From positions 124,001-188,000 of the forward strand of contig NZ_WAGX01000004.1 in assembly GCF_008830185.1 (NCBI RefSeq): 64,000 bases of DNA, written 5' to 3'. Origin of the DNA: Candidatus Galacturonatibacter soehngenii (GTDB taxonomy: Bacteria > Bacillota > Clostridia > Lachnospirales > Lachnospiraceae). This document shows, one piece after another, positions 1-8,396 of this stretch; the stretch's first letter is position 1, and each line of letters begins with the position of its first letter. A model generated the notes under the pieces. The model did not search any database and was not told the DNA's origin. It worked only from the letters and a program-made list of their open reading frames with translations. The translations under genes were made by a program, and so were the position numbers.

Positions 1-184
1 TAAAGTGTTGCCTGGAGTGGAGGAACTACATTTGCTCCCTTACCATAGATTAGGCAGTGACAAATATGTTGGCCTAAGTAGAGAATATGAACTGAAAAAT
101 TTGAAACCTCCAAACAATGAATGGATGCAACTTCTGAAAGAAGAAGCACTAAAAACAGGGCTTAGAGTCCAAATAGGTGGCTAG
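1..184 (+). CDS. Glycyl-radical enzyme activating protein, C-terminal fragment
   Basis: Only the last 60 codons lie in the window (reading frame begins at base 2, stop TAG at 182-184). The peptide contains LPYHRLGSDKYVGLSREY, which matches the conserved C-terminal stretch of PflA-type radical-SAM activases (LLPYHRLG.KY..LG..Y). Members of this family use a [4Fe-4S] cluster and S-adenosylmethionine to install the glycyl radical on a partner enzyme such as pyruvate formate-lyase or a diol dehydratase. The radical-SAM Cys motif and the partner enzyme would be upstream and are not visible, so the substrate cannot be stated. Its stop codon overlaps the stop of the convergent gene through a shared CTAG. 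Confidence 0.8.
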   Translation, partial: KVLPGVEELHLLPYHRLGSDKYVGLSREYELKNLKPPNNEWMQLLKEEALKTGLRVQIGG

Positions 185-450
185 AATCCAAGAATTGATA
201 ACATCTTGCTGGTTCTTTCTTGTTCAGCAGGAGACATATCTTTTTTTAGGACGTTAATAATTAGTTGCATCTCTTCCTTAGAAAAATTCATTCCTTTCGA
301 ATTTGCCTGTCTTGATGCTGCCATTAAAAATGGCAGCATATCAGATGTTTTTTTACCATTTGATTGTTTCATCAATTCTTGTAGCATCAACATCTTTTGC
401 ATATCGATATTTTTTAACGAATCGTTATTATACCATTGTTTTGAATTCAT
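181..450 (-). CDS. Small hypothetical protein
   Basis: An 89-residue protein starting at the ATG at 450, chosen because GGAGG lies five bases upstream; the frame is open further but only to a TTG that would overlap the ribosome binding site. The sequence is charged and helical, with Met-rich stretches (MQKMLMLQELMKQ), and ends in SPAEQERTSKMLSILGF. No signal peptide, membrane segment or recognisable domain. It follows the 153-residue gene at 545-1006 on the same strand by 94 bases, and both end in a similar 'SPxEQ...ML' helix, so the two may be related or co-transcribed. Function unknown. Confidence 0.65.
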   Translation of the reverse strand: MNSKQWYNNDSLKNIDMQKMLMLQELMKQSNGKKTSDMLPFLMAASRQANSKGMNFSKEEMQLIINVLKKDMSPAEQERTSKMLSILGF

Positions 451-544
451 ACATTCCTCCAATTAATCTTGACAAGTGAAGAGACTTGCTTCCTCTTGCT
501 TGATACTATAATTTAGTATATGTGAATCTAGAGAATTTTGACTA

Positions 545-1006
545 TTATGTATTTAACATAGATGAGTAAGTATCAAACATTTGTTGCTGTTCAGGTGATA
601 ACATACCTTTTATACTATCAAACATATTTGAAGAATTGTTTTGGGATTGAGAGTCTCCATCTCCAAACGTTTGATTGTAAGTGCGATACATTTCATATGC
701 ATTAAAAAAATTAATAAACATATTTACTGCTTCTTGTTCTCTTGCTGTGCATACAGCCTTTATATCATTTAGCATATCCATCATACTACCACCATTACCG
801 CTCCCCTGTGCGGTAATACCGATATTGGTATTTGGCCTTCTGAATAAGGAAATTGTTTCTGCTAATTCAGAAGCTTTTACATATACGGAGATAACTCTTT
901 GCTCCGAGTTATTAATATAGGGGATGGCAGCTTTTATAATTTCTAGGTGATGAGATTGGGTAGCTGCATCAAAAGCTGTCTTTGCTTTGATTTTTTCTTC
1001 CTCCAT
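545..1006 (-). CDS. Hypothetical protein, 153 aa
   Basis: Starts at the ATG at 1006 behind a G-rich run (GGGGGGGACAACAA) that can serve as ribosome binding site. The N-terminal half is predicted helical with AFDAATQSHHLEIIKAAIPYIN, followed by a Gly/Ser/Asn spacer (ITAQGSGNGGSMM), a second helix region and a C-terminal MLSPEQQQMFDTYSSML. It is probably cytosolic, with no signal peptide or transmembrane segment. It precedes the small gene at 181-450 in what looks like a two-gene unit. I do not recognise the family; it resembles uncharacterised proteins of Lachnospiraceae, possibly sporulation-associated, but that is a guess. Confidence 0.65.
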   Translation of the reverse strand: MEEEKIKAKTAFDAATQSHHLEIIKAAIPYINNSEQRVISVYVKASELAETISLFRRPNTNIGITAQGSGNGGSMMDMLNDIKAVCTAREQEAVNMFINFFNAYEMYRTYNQTFGDGDSQSQNNSSNMFDSIKGMLSPEQQQMFDTYSSMLNT

Positions 1007-1182
1007 TTGTTGTCCCCCCCTTTTTTTATTTACTCTAGAAAATAATATTCATATTGAAGGAATAATATGACAAGAATGAGTTATGAAACATATATTATTA
1101 TGTAGTTTTATTTCTAAAAAATTTCTTAGGCATGGTTGGTTGCAGTATTTTATCATGCTTCATAGGAAAGGAAAGGATTTTT

Positions 1183-1335
1183 ATGGGCAATAAGATTATT
1201 ATAGAAGATAATACAATTTATGAAATTGATGAAGAGTGTATAAAAAGAATGGAAAAACAAAAAATAGTAATGGAAGAAAGAAAAAATAGAGTTAGAACCA
1301 ATACGAGCAATAGGAACAAGAATTGTAAAAATTAA
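1183..1335 (+). CDS. Small charged hypothetical protein, 50 aa
   Basis: Start taken at the ATG at 1183 (MGNKIIIEDNTIYEIDEEC...), which has AAAGGAAAGGA upstream; the frame is open for another 17 codons but that extension has unlike composition (MVGCSILSCFIGK) and no Shine-Dalgarno. The protein is highly charged and helical (EECIKRMEKQKIVMEERKNR). No known domain. Short genes of this kind are often missed; coding status rests on the ribosome binding site and plausible amino-acid composition. Confidence 0.5.
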   Translation: MGNKIIIEDNTIYEIDEECIKRMEKQKIVMEERKNRVRTNTSNRNKNCKN

Positions 1336-1426
1336 TTATTTTAGTGGAAAAAACGATGGAAAAAGTATATGCAATTTCTATTAGAAGCAATAACTTCCAA
1401 ATCCGCCCCTTTGCTATCCCCACGTG

Positions 1427-1473
1427 GTTTTTATATAATAGGAGTTCTACGAACTTTCCTATTATATAAAAAC
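1427..1473. repeat. Perfect 17-bp inverted repeat (long hairpin)
   Basis: The arm GTTTTTATATAATAGGA (1427-1443) is matched exactly by its reverse complement at 1457-1473; the loop contains a further GTTC/GAAC pair, giving a nested stem. It lies just beyond the terminator of the Cys-rich gene at 1523-1741 and after the small gene at 1183-1335. No transposase is nearby. It could be a strong bidirectional terminator, an RNA structure, or a small non-autonomous repeat. Confidence 0.75.
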
Positions 1474-1474
1474 A

Positions 1475-1505
1475 AAAAATGCATTCCAGAACGGAATGCA
1501 TTTTT
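1475..1505 (-). terminator. Rho-independent terminator of the Cys-rich gene
   Basis: AAAAATGCATTCC (1475-1487) pairs with GGAATGCATTTTT (1493-1505) around a five-base loop. Read on the minus strand the hairpin follows the stop of the gene ending at 1523 and has a U-rich tail; the symmetry means it could also work on the plus strand. Confidence 0.8.
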
Positions 1506-1522
1506 GTGAGAGAATATGGAGA

Positions 1523-1741
1523 TTAGCAGAAAGAATTTCCGCAGCCATTGTTGCCTAATCCACCACAGCAGAAGAGTAAGATGATAATAAGGAAACAGCT
1601 ATTATCGCCACATCCGTCATTACATCCGCCTCCACCAAAACCATTTCCACCGCAGAGACAAAGCAATAATATAATCCAAATAATTGAATTACATCCATTG
1701 TTGTTACTGCATCCGCAACCTGTTGCAGCTAAATCACTCAT
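1523..1741 (-). CDS. Cys/Gly-rich small protein, chorion-class (HCB13-like)
   Basis: A 72-residue protein with 14 cysteines and two hydrophobic blocks (SIIWIILLLCLC and CFLIIILLFCC) separated by GGNGFGGGGCNDGCGDN. This pattern is typical of the short Cys/Gly-rich proteins of clostridia annotated as 'chorion class high-cysteine protein', presumed to be linked to spore coats or membranes. Start at 1741 is supported by GGAGG seven bases upstream. It is monocistronic, followed by the terminator at 1475-1505. Composition makes homology searches unreliable, so the functional assignment is weak. Confidence 0.75.
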   Translation of the reverse strand: MSDLAATGCGCSNNNGCNSIIWIILLLCLCGGNGFGGGGCNDGCGDNSCFLIIILLFCCGGLGNNGCGNSFC

Positions 1742-1844
1742 TTAATTTCCTCCAATAATTTGTTTACAGTTAATAATATGATACTATGTTTGTACTTGTT
1801 GACACTAAAATTTAAAAAATTAAAAAAATTATGGGAGATACTTC

Positions 1845-2582
1845 ATGGCTTACGAAATGTTGGTAAATATGCTTAAAAGCACCAATCGCATTGTATGCTT
1901 ATGCGGGCATGGGACTTATAAAGAGAATGGTTATGTTGATTTTAGGGATGATGACGAAGCCTATGAAATTGAAATGAGTTATGGATACTCACCCGAAGAA
2001 TTGTATAGCTCCACCTTTTTTCATACAAGAACAAAACTTTTTTATCAATACTATAGGCATAAGGTGCTTCAACTTAACGTGAAGCCAAACCAATCGTTTG
2101 AAGCGTTAGCTCAACTAGAGCAAATGGGAAAATTAAAATGCACAATCACTCGAAGTGTACATCCAACGTTAGAAAGTGCAGGTTGTAAAAAAGTAGTAAA
2201 TTTATTAGGAAGTGTAAGTGATAATACTTGCCCCAGATGTCATAAGCATTATTCGGTTGACTATATTGCAGGTACGTCAAAAGTTCCTTTATGCGAAACA
2301 TGTAACGTCACCATACGGCCAGGTGTTACTTTGTTAGGTGAGATGGTATCAAATCATTCAATTACGGAAGCAGCATGGGCTATTACAAATGCAGAAGTTT
2401 TGCTGGTGATAGGCTGTAATTTGAATGTTTTTTTAGCGGAAAAACTATTGCAGTATTATAGCGGTAATCGATTGGTTTTGATAAATGAAGAAGAGCATTA
2501 TACGGATCGATTAGCAGATTTTGTAATTCACAAAAAAGTAGTAGAAGTTTTGCCTGCTGTAACGAATCAATTATTTGTGTAA
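1845..2582 (+). CDS. Sirtuin (Sir2)-like protein with degenerate active site
   Basis: 245 residues with the layout of a class of NAD-dependent protein deacylases: a Rossmann start CGHGTYKENGYVDFR (residues 20-34) that parallels GAGxSxxSGIPDFR, a four-Cys zinc site CPRC (129-132) and CETC (150-153), RPGVTLLGE paralleling RPxVVxFGE, and VLLVIGCNLNV paralleling GTSLxV. However the NAD/catalytic motifs are altered: TQNxDxLH is TRSVHPTL (102-109) and the catalytic His of the LHG motif is Leu (NLLGS, 119-123). The fold and zinc site are therefore retained while deacylase chemistry is probably lost. Monocistronic with its own terminator at 2594-2627. A nucleotide-binding or scaffolding role is possible. 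Confidence 0.75.
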   Translation: MAYEMLVNMLKSTNRIVCLCGHGTYKENGYVDFRDDDEAYEIEMSYGYSPEELYSSTFFHTRTKLFYQYYRHKVLQLNVKPNQSFEALAQLEQMGKLKCTITRSVHPTLESAGCKKVVNLLGSVSDNTCPRCHKHYSVDYIAGTSKVPLCETCNVTIRPGVTLLGEMVSNHSITEAAWAITNAEVLLVIGCNLNVFLAEKLLQYYSGNRLVLINEEEHYTDRLADFVIHKKVVEVLPAVTNQLFV

Positions 2583-2593
2583 TATTATAAATG

Positions 2594-2627
2594 AAATGAT
2601 GCAAAAGCAATGCTTTTGCATCATTTT
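2594..2627. terminator. Bidirectional terminator between convergent genes
   Basis: AATGATGCAAAAGCA (2595-2609) pairs perfectly with TGCTTTTGCATCATT (2611-2625), flanked by A and T runs. It serves the sirtuin-like gene ending at 2582 and the large surface-protein gene ending at 2635. Confidence 0.85.
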
Positions 2628-2634
2628 AAAAATG

Positions 2635-5600
2635 TTAGTTTACGTTTGGCATGGATTTGAATTTATTTGCTTTATAGCCTGGAACAATTTTTTTCCAATT
2701 CTTGGCGCCAATAATTTTTAAGGCGAATTTTGTAACGCTTGTTGAACTTGGTGTGTCCATATATTTAAAAACTTTCCAAGCATATTTTTTCTGATATGCC
2801 TCTTCAATGTGGCCAGGTCTATTAGACCACAATCCAAGATTTAGTCCATCCTTTGTTTCTGCTATGTTATCTACATGACGAGACAATATGAGTGAATCAA
2901 TCATAGAATTAAATTCTGTCAGATAATATGCATAAGCAATTGCTGCGGCTTGTGTTTTCTCACCATACGGAGAAGCAGAAGTAAACCCTTGTTCCGATAA
3001 AATAATCCTTGTCTTTTTTCCATAATGCTTTTTAATATATTTTGTTAATACAGAAATATTACTTATGGATATTACAGGTGAATTATCATTGTTTTGAGAT
3101 TGACCATTTGCATTTTTCCAAAAACGTGGCTCGGTAAGCGGAGATGGATAAGCATGATAAGCTAAGTTCCAGCTAATTTTACCAGTTTCTTTTATGTATG
3201 AATCAAACTTTTCTAAAAATTCTTTTCCACCAAAGGTAGCAGAGTTACTTATTGTCCAGCATTGATCTAGTGGTACATATAGTCTGGCGTTACTGTAGAC
3301 GCTTTTGATTGCGTTATATGCAAGTCGAAAAGAGTCTGCATAAAGCTGTGTATATTTTGATAAGGATTTTGTACCAGCATAATTCCATGCGTCAAAGCTA
3401 TTGACTTCATTTCCAATAATCCAATTAACGACTTTACCATTTTGAGCGCCGCTCGCATAACGCTCTGCCAAAAATGAAAAAGTAGCTTCTAGTTGATTTC
3501 TTGCATTTTTACTTGAGGTATTAAAGTTATAATAATTATGCCCTGGTTCTCTGCCAGAGGGTGTGATTAGATAAGTCAAATCATCTCGCCATCCTAAAAG
3601 AACTATTGCACTCACAACCATATCTTGATTTTCTAAATTTCGAAACAAAGAGTCATACGCAGCAATCATACCTTTTCGAAACCAATAGGTCTCTCCGTTA
3701 TATTCGTAATCCACACTAGAACGATAATTGGTCTCACCTGGTGCAGCAATAATAAGATTAAGTGGGATATTATAAGCCACATGCTTTATGCCTAAGTCCT
3801 TTGCATCATTTAACATACCTGCATTAATTTGTAGCCCCTTTTTACTGGAGGCAGTAGGAAAGGAATATGTAAAATCAGCTATTTTTTGTGGATTTGTAAT
3901 AAACTTTGCTTTACTTACGATTTTATATCCTGATTTTACTTTAATAGCAACAACAAATTTTGAATGTAGTAGGCTTTGCGATGTATTTAGGTTTAAAGCG
4001 GTATTAAATTTAAAAGATGTAGTTTTAATCATAGATGCCAAAGGTTTAGAGTTTTTTGCAATCCCCTTTTTGTAAGAGGGAAGTGCAAATAAATAATAAT
4101 AGTTGTCACTGCTTTTTATAATGTTTTTCGTCTTTGCCTCCACTACAATTGTATCTTTTGAGCTGAGTTTACAACTTTTAATGGTAGCAGAAGTGCTGGT
4201 CGGTTTTTCTTCCGTCAGCCCTTTTTTTATGGACAGTTTCTTAATTTTACTATAGCTACTGTATACTTTTTGCCCGATTGAATCGTAAGAATAGGATCTT
4301 ACTCTCACATAATAAGTTTTGCCTTTTATGAGGTTTTTTACAGTGATTGAACTTTTAACAGTATCAACAATGATAGCATTTTTCTTTGCATTTTTATTAG
4401 TACTGTAGGACACTTCATAGCCATCCACATTTTTTTGTGTCTTAATCGTAATTTTCATCTTAGACTTAGAACTATTTTTTAAACTTTTTATTGTTGGCTT
4501 TTTCGGTGTAACCTTTTCCCATTGTGCAGTTAATGTAATATCTTTTGTAACTTGTGTTTGAAAGTCATAAGGTGTATCTTGATTGTACCATCCCTTGAAT
4601 AGGTATCCTGCTTTCACTGGTTCAGGCGGAATGGTAGCAATTCCTTGAGAAGGGACAGATTGTGTTGCAATGCTACTTGCTCCGTTACTGTTAAACGCTA
4701 CGGTATAAGTCACTGCTGGGCTAGAACTTGATACAGCAGGAACCTCCTTGGTAGCTGCATTTTGTTGAGGCTGTGATGGCGGTTGTGTATCAGGAACAGT
4801 TTCAGTATTAGTATCTAAAGAGGGTTCTTCAGATAAAGTAGGGGCAGTTTCTTTTAGCTCTTCTTCCTTTGGAATAACCTTTAGTGTAAGAGTAATAGAA
4901 CTAAACGTTTCATTTGGTGAATGCGTTAAGTATTCATAAGTAACATTGGTTTCATCATTTAATTCCTCTAATAATAAGCGAAAATCAGGAGTTAATGTAC
5001 CTGACGACCAATTGCGGGTGTAACTAAAGTCAAAATCTGTAAGTGAAGATAAATTAAGCGCCCCGTTTGTCGCTGTTGCTTCGTGGATGTTACTTTCAAT
5101 GTCTAAGATTTCAAGTGAAGAACATCCGCTTAAATCGAGTGAATAAAGTTGGTTGTTGCTACAATAAAGTGTATTAAGTTGCTTTAAGGATTCCACTGAA
5201 AGCTTGGTGAGTTCATTGTTGATGCATGAAACATTTCTTAGGTTTACTAGAAGGTTTAAATCTGCAAAAGTGATTGCATTGTCATCAAAATTTAATGATA
5301 CCAAATTACTAAAATGCTCGATACCTGTAAGTGATGAAATATTTAACTTAGGAATGTAGAGATAGGTAATATTTTTTATCTCATCACCAGATAAAGACAA
5401 ATCATGGTCTAAATCATAAGTGTCACTTAGATGATTTCGAAGTGCAGTGTCTGGAAAATTAGCTTCGTTTATTTCAATGTCTGATTGTGTGGTAGCATCA
5501 ATTACCAAAGAACCATTAAAAAATACATCTTCTAGCAACGGAGCATTTACTTTATAACGGTAGGTAACAAGCATTGAATCTGAATCTGGTGAAACCGTTA

Positions 5601-6384
5601 ATTGCTTGTCTGTTATGGTAGCATTTTCCGACCAGTCAAATGACTGCGAGATACGAAAGTCTTTCAATGAGGATAAATCAAAAGCATTTTGTTCATCAAG
5701 AGAGATTACAGTTGCATTATTGCTCGCTTCCAAAAAGCTTAAGGAAGAACAATTACTTAAATCAATATTTGTCAAATAATTATGTGAACAGTCTAGTGTG
5801 GTCAGACTCGTAAGAGTATCAACTGCTAATGCACTTAATTTGTTGCCATTACAGTATAAATAAAGAAGATTCGTAAAATACTCAATTCCTGTTAAATCAT
5901 AGATTCCCTTATAAGAAACATCTATGCTATCTACCTTTGCAATTTCTTCAACTGATAAATTGCAATCTTTATCCAAATCAAAGTTTTGATAGACATAATC
6001 GCGAAAAATATCATCGGGGAATGTTTCTTTTGTAAGTGCTAGCAGGGTGCTAGTTTTAGCATCGGTATCTTTATCGTCGATTTTAGGTATCTCATTATTG
6101 GTTGAGCGTTCATCATTGGTTGAGATCTCTTCATCTGTTAAGGATAAAGTATCATCACTTTTGGAGTCCGGAGTATGGGGAACCTCATTTGTATCGTCCG
6201 CCTCTTGTGTTGAGTCAGTAGCATCATTTTCTTTTGTGGCATCCTCCATAATGGATTCATTTGCCGTCTCAGTGGCATGAACGAGTGTCATATCAGGAAA
6301 AATTACTGACTCTGTTAAGATACAAATCAGTAATAAAAAAGGTAATCGTTTTTTATGGAATGATTTAGAAAAAAAACCTCTCAT
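2635..6384 (-). CDS. Large secreted LRR / InlB-repeat protein with C-terminal glycosidase-like domain
   Basis: 1249 residues. Signal peptide at 1-37 (KKRLPFLLLICILTESVIF...VHA), an acidic Thr/Asp/Glu linker to about 110, then two leucine-rich-repeat blocks (about 150-240 and 340-455), each preceded by an EF-hand-like stretch (DLDKDCNLSVEE at 136-147; DLDHDLSLSGDE at 324-335). A Pro-rich linker leads to a Listeria-Bacteroides InlB B-repeat (about 558-624, KAGYLFKGWY), a fibronectin-like segment (630-725) and a final region (about 820-1230) resembling DUF5722, a TIM-barrel glycosidase-like family: GNEVN (991-995) and SEQGF (1130-1134) sit where clan GH-A enzymes carry acid/base and nucleophile glutamates. 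No LPXTG or other obvious anchor. RBS AGGAGG at 6395-6400. Likely a surface adhesin/glycan-active protein; substrate unknown. Confidence 0.8.
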   Translation of the reverse strand: MRGFFSKSFHKKRLPFLLLICILTESVIFPDMTLVHATETANESIMEDATKENDATDSTQEADDTNEVPHTPDSKSDDTLSLTDEEISTNDERSTNNEIPKIDDKDTDAKTSTLLALTKETFPDDIFRDYVYQNFDLDKDCNLSVEEIAKVDSIDVSYKGIYDLTGIEYFTNLLYLYCNGNKLSALAVDTLTSLTTLDCSHNYLTNIDLSNCSSLSFLEASNNATVISLDEQNAFDLSSLKDFRISQSFDWSENATITDKQLTVSPDSDSMLVTYRYKVNAPLLEDVFFNGSLVIDATTQSDIEINEANFPDTALRNHLSDTYDLDHDLSLSGDEIKNITYLYIPKLNISSLTGIEHFSNLVSLNFDDNAITFADLNLLVNLRNVSCINNELTKLSVESLKQLNTLYCSNNQLYSLDLSGCSSLEILDIESNIHEATATNGALNLSSLTDFDFSYTRNWSSGTLTPDFRLLLEELNDETNVTYEYLTHSPNETFSSITLTLKVIPKEEELKETAPTLSEEPSLDTNTETVPDTQPPSQPQQNAATKEVPAVSSSSPAVTYTVAFNSNGASSIATQSVPSQGIATIPPEPVKAGYLFKGWYNQDTPYDFQTQVTKDITLTAQWEKVTPKKPTIKSLKNSSKSKMKITIKTQKNVDGYEVSYSTNKNAKKNAIIVDTVKSSITVKNLIKGKTYYVRVRSYSYDSIGQKVYSSYSKIKKLSIKKGLTEEKPTSTSATIKSCKLSSKDTIVVEAKTKNIIKSSDNYYYLFALPSYKKGIAKNSKPLASMIKTTSFKFNTALNLNTSQSLLHSKFVVAIKVKSGYKIVSKAKFITNPQKIADFTYSFPTASSKKGLQINAGMLNDAKDLGIKHVAYNIPLNLIIAAPGETNYRSSVDYEYNGETYWFRKGMIAAYDSLFRNLENQDMVVSAIVLLGWRDDLTYLITPSGREPGHNYYNFNTSSKNARNQLEATFSFLAERYASGAQNGKVVNWIIGNEVNSFDAWNYAGTKSLSKYTQLYADSFRLAYNAIKSVYSNARLYVPLDQCWTISNSATFGGKEFLEKFDSYIKETGKISWNLAYHAYPSPLTEPRFWKNANGQSQNNDNSPVISISNISVLTKYIKKHYGKKTRIILSEQGFTSASPYGEKTQAAAIAYAYYLTEFNSMIDSLILSRHVDNIAETKDGLNLGLWSNRPGHIEEAYQKKYAWKVFKYMDTPSSTSVTKFALKIIGAKNWKKIVPGYKANKFKSMPNVN

Positions 6385-6583
6385 AATATATAATCCTCCT
6401 AGTTATCTTAGTGTATTAGTTGAGATTGCGCTTTTAATAAAAGAATCACAGATTTTAATTATAATAGGTTCTATCAATATTTTCCATTGTTTCATAGATA
6501 TTAATAAAAAAGAAATAAAATTGTAAAAAAATATTTGTTATGGATACTGTAAAATGGTTAATAGTGGAATATAGCATGTATGG

Positions 6584-6612
6584 TTGAATTCTATTTATAG
6601 ATATATTATAGT
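6584..6612 (+). promoter_or_regulatory. Sigma-A type promoter for the SleB-like gene
   Basis: TTGAAT (6584-6589), 17-bp spacer, TATAGT (6607-6612), 69 bases ahead of the start codon at 6681. The rest of the 296-base divergent gap (6385-6680) is A/T-rich and shows no other clear element. Confidence 0.55.
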
Positions 6613-6680
6613 AAGAATATAGAATTATAAATTAAAGCTTAATTCTGCAAATTAAGGAGGAAAATTAAAGGAGGAAAGTG

Positions 6681-8162
6681 ATGAAAAAAGTACTGAAGAT
6701 GTTTATGCTGTTGATGTGTTCTTTGGTCATTTTTACAGCAATACCAGTGCAAGCAAATGATGATACACCAACAGAGCAGACACAAGAAAACGCGGTATGG
6801 AAAACAAAGAAGGGGAAAACATACTACTACGTAGATGGTGTGAAGCAAAAAGGCTGGCAAGTCATTGAGGGAAACAAATATTACTTCGATAAAAAAGGAG
6901 TAATGCAAACAGGTTGGCAAACAATCAATAATAAGAAATATTATTTTGATAAATCTGGTGTAATGCAGTCTGGATTTACAGTGATTAAAAAGAAAACCTA
7001 TTACTTTGATAAAAAAGGGGTTATGCGAACCGGGTTCGTTACAATTGATTCAAAAAAATACTATTTTGATGGTAAAGGTGTAATGAAAACGGGATTCAAT
7101 ACAATTAAGAATAAAAAGTATTATTTTGATAAAGATGGTGCGATGCAGACTGGCTTTCAAGTAATTAAAAAGAAGACCTATTACTTTAATAAAAAGGGTG
7201 TCATGCAAACCGGATTGACTAAAGTTGGATCAAAGAAGTACTATTTTGATAAAAAGGGCCGAATGAAGACTGGTTTTCTTACTATAAAAGGTAAAAAATA
7301 TTATTTTAATAGTACGGGCGCCATGCAAAAAGGCTTCCAAGTAGTAAAGAATAAAACATACTACTTTAACAAAAAAGGTGTCATGCAAACTGGCTTTACT
7401 AAAGTTGGATCAAAGAAGTACTATTTTGATAAAAAGGGCCGAATGAAAACTGGCTGGGCAACCATTAGCAAAAGCAGATATTATTTTGATTCAAATGGTG
7501 TAATGGCCACTGGATGGCAAACTATAGGTGGACTTAAATATTATTTTGCATCAAGTGGAAAGATGTATAAGAATACCACCAAAAAAATTGGCGGTACATA
7601 TTATACCTTTGATAGCAAAGGTGTATGTCTAAATGATTCTTACCTAGTGGTAAACGGTGTAAAAGTACATGCACAATATAAAACAGATCCACAGGTAAGT
7701 ACAGAACAGTTATTGGCAACTATTATTTACTGTGAATCAGGGAATCAAAAGCAATATCCAGTTACTGGAACCGTTAATGGTAAAAATGTTACGGTATACA
7801 AGGGACAATTAGGTGTTGGATATGTAATTGCAAATCGATTAAAGAGTAACATGAGTTATAAAGAGGTAATCTATCAATTGAATCAGTTTGAGCCAGCAAG
7901 AACTGGGGTACTGACAAAATATCTTAAAAATTATAATTTAGTGTCAGCAGAATGTAAGAATGCTGCAAAAATTATTTTAAATGATGTAAGTAAAAATGAG
8001 AACAGCGTACCAGGGTTTAAACGTTCTGACTTCATATGGAAGAATTTTTGGGCGTTATCCTATGCACAAAAAACAAATTTCTTTAATGTTTATGATAGTT
8101 CTGAATATGAAATATTACAAGGACACGTATTCTTTAATTATACGAAAGTAATTTCAAAATAA
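6681..8162 (+). CDS. Cell-wall hydrolase: cell-wall-binding repeats plus SleB-type catalytic domain
   Basis: 493 residues from the ATG at 6681 (AAAGGAGG six bases upstream; a GTG directly before it is less well spaced). Signal peptide about 1-26 (VLKMFMLLMCSLVIFTAIPVQA). Residues 40-320 are some fourteen 20-residue repeats of the form G..YYFDKKGVMQTGW, the choline/glucan-binding repeat that attaches proteins to wall polymers. Residues about 340-493 form a SleB/CwlJ-like domain (LLATIIYCESGN, QLGVGYVIANRLK, VIYQLNQFEP), a lytic transglycosylase that in spores degrades cortex but in vegetative forms acts on peptidoglycan. The wall-binding repeats suggest export and retention on the cell surface. 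Followed by a terminator at 8216-8256. Confidence 0.88.
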   Translation: MKKVLKMFMLLMCSLVIFTAIPVQANDDTPTEQTQENAVWKTKKGKTYYYVDGVKQKGWQVIEGNKYYFDKKGVMQTGWQTINNKKYYFDKSGVMQSGFTVIKKKTYYFDKKGVMRTGFVTIDSKKYYFDGKGVMKTGFNTIKNKKYYFDKDGAMQTGFQVIKKKTYYFNKKGVMQTGLTKVGSKKYYFDKKGRMKTGFLTIKGKKYYFNSTGAMQKGFQVVKNKTYYFNKKGVMQTGFTKVGSKKYYFDKKGRMKTGWATISKSRYYFDSNGVMATGWQTIGGLKYYFASSGKMYKNTTKKIGGTYYTFDSKGVCLNDSYLVVNGVKVHAQYKTDPQVSTEQLLATIIYCESGNQKQYPVTGTVNGKNVTVYKGQLGVGYVIANRLKSNMSYKEVIYQLNQFEPARTGVLTKYLKNYNLVSAECKNAAKIILNDVSKNENSVPGFKRSDFIWKNFWALSYAQKTNFFNVYDSSEYEILQGHVFFNYTKVISK

Positions 8163-8215
8163 TTGGTAATCAGGTGTTCGAATCGAAAATGAAATATTAT
8201 ATTCTACATAAAAAA

Positions 8216-8256
8216 ACAGGAGCAGAAAAGCTTAAATAGGGCTTTTCTGTTCTTTT
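8216..8256 (+). terminator. Terminator after the SleB-like gene
   Basis: CAGAAAAGC (8223-8231) pairs with GCTTTTCTG (8241-8249) around a nine-base loop and is followed by TTCTTTTATT. Confidence 0.7.
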
Positions 8257-8396
8257 ATTAGTACAATTTTAATAAAAATGAAAAATTTTGTGTGAAATTG
8301 GCATTATTCGTAAATACTATAGTAAAATTACTTTACAATACTTGGGTTTGGGTATAAAATTGTAAATGTAGTGACTATATACAAGGAGGATTCATG

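Noticed and set aside
1548-1745. Plus-strand Pro-rich open frame opposite the Cys/Gly-rich gene
   Set aside because: It is the complement of a Gly-rich coding sequence; no ribosome binding site, and the minus-strand gene has RBS and terminator.
6780-7640. Regular 60-bp repeats that could suggest a CRISPR array or minisatellite
   Set aside because: They are in frame and encode 20-residue cell-wall-binding repeats (YYFD..G.MQTG); there are no unique spacers.
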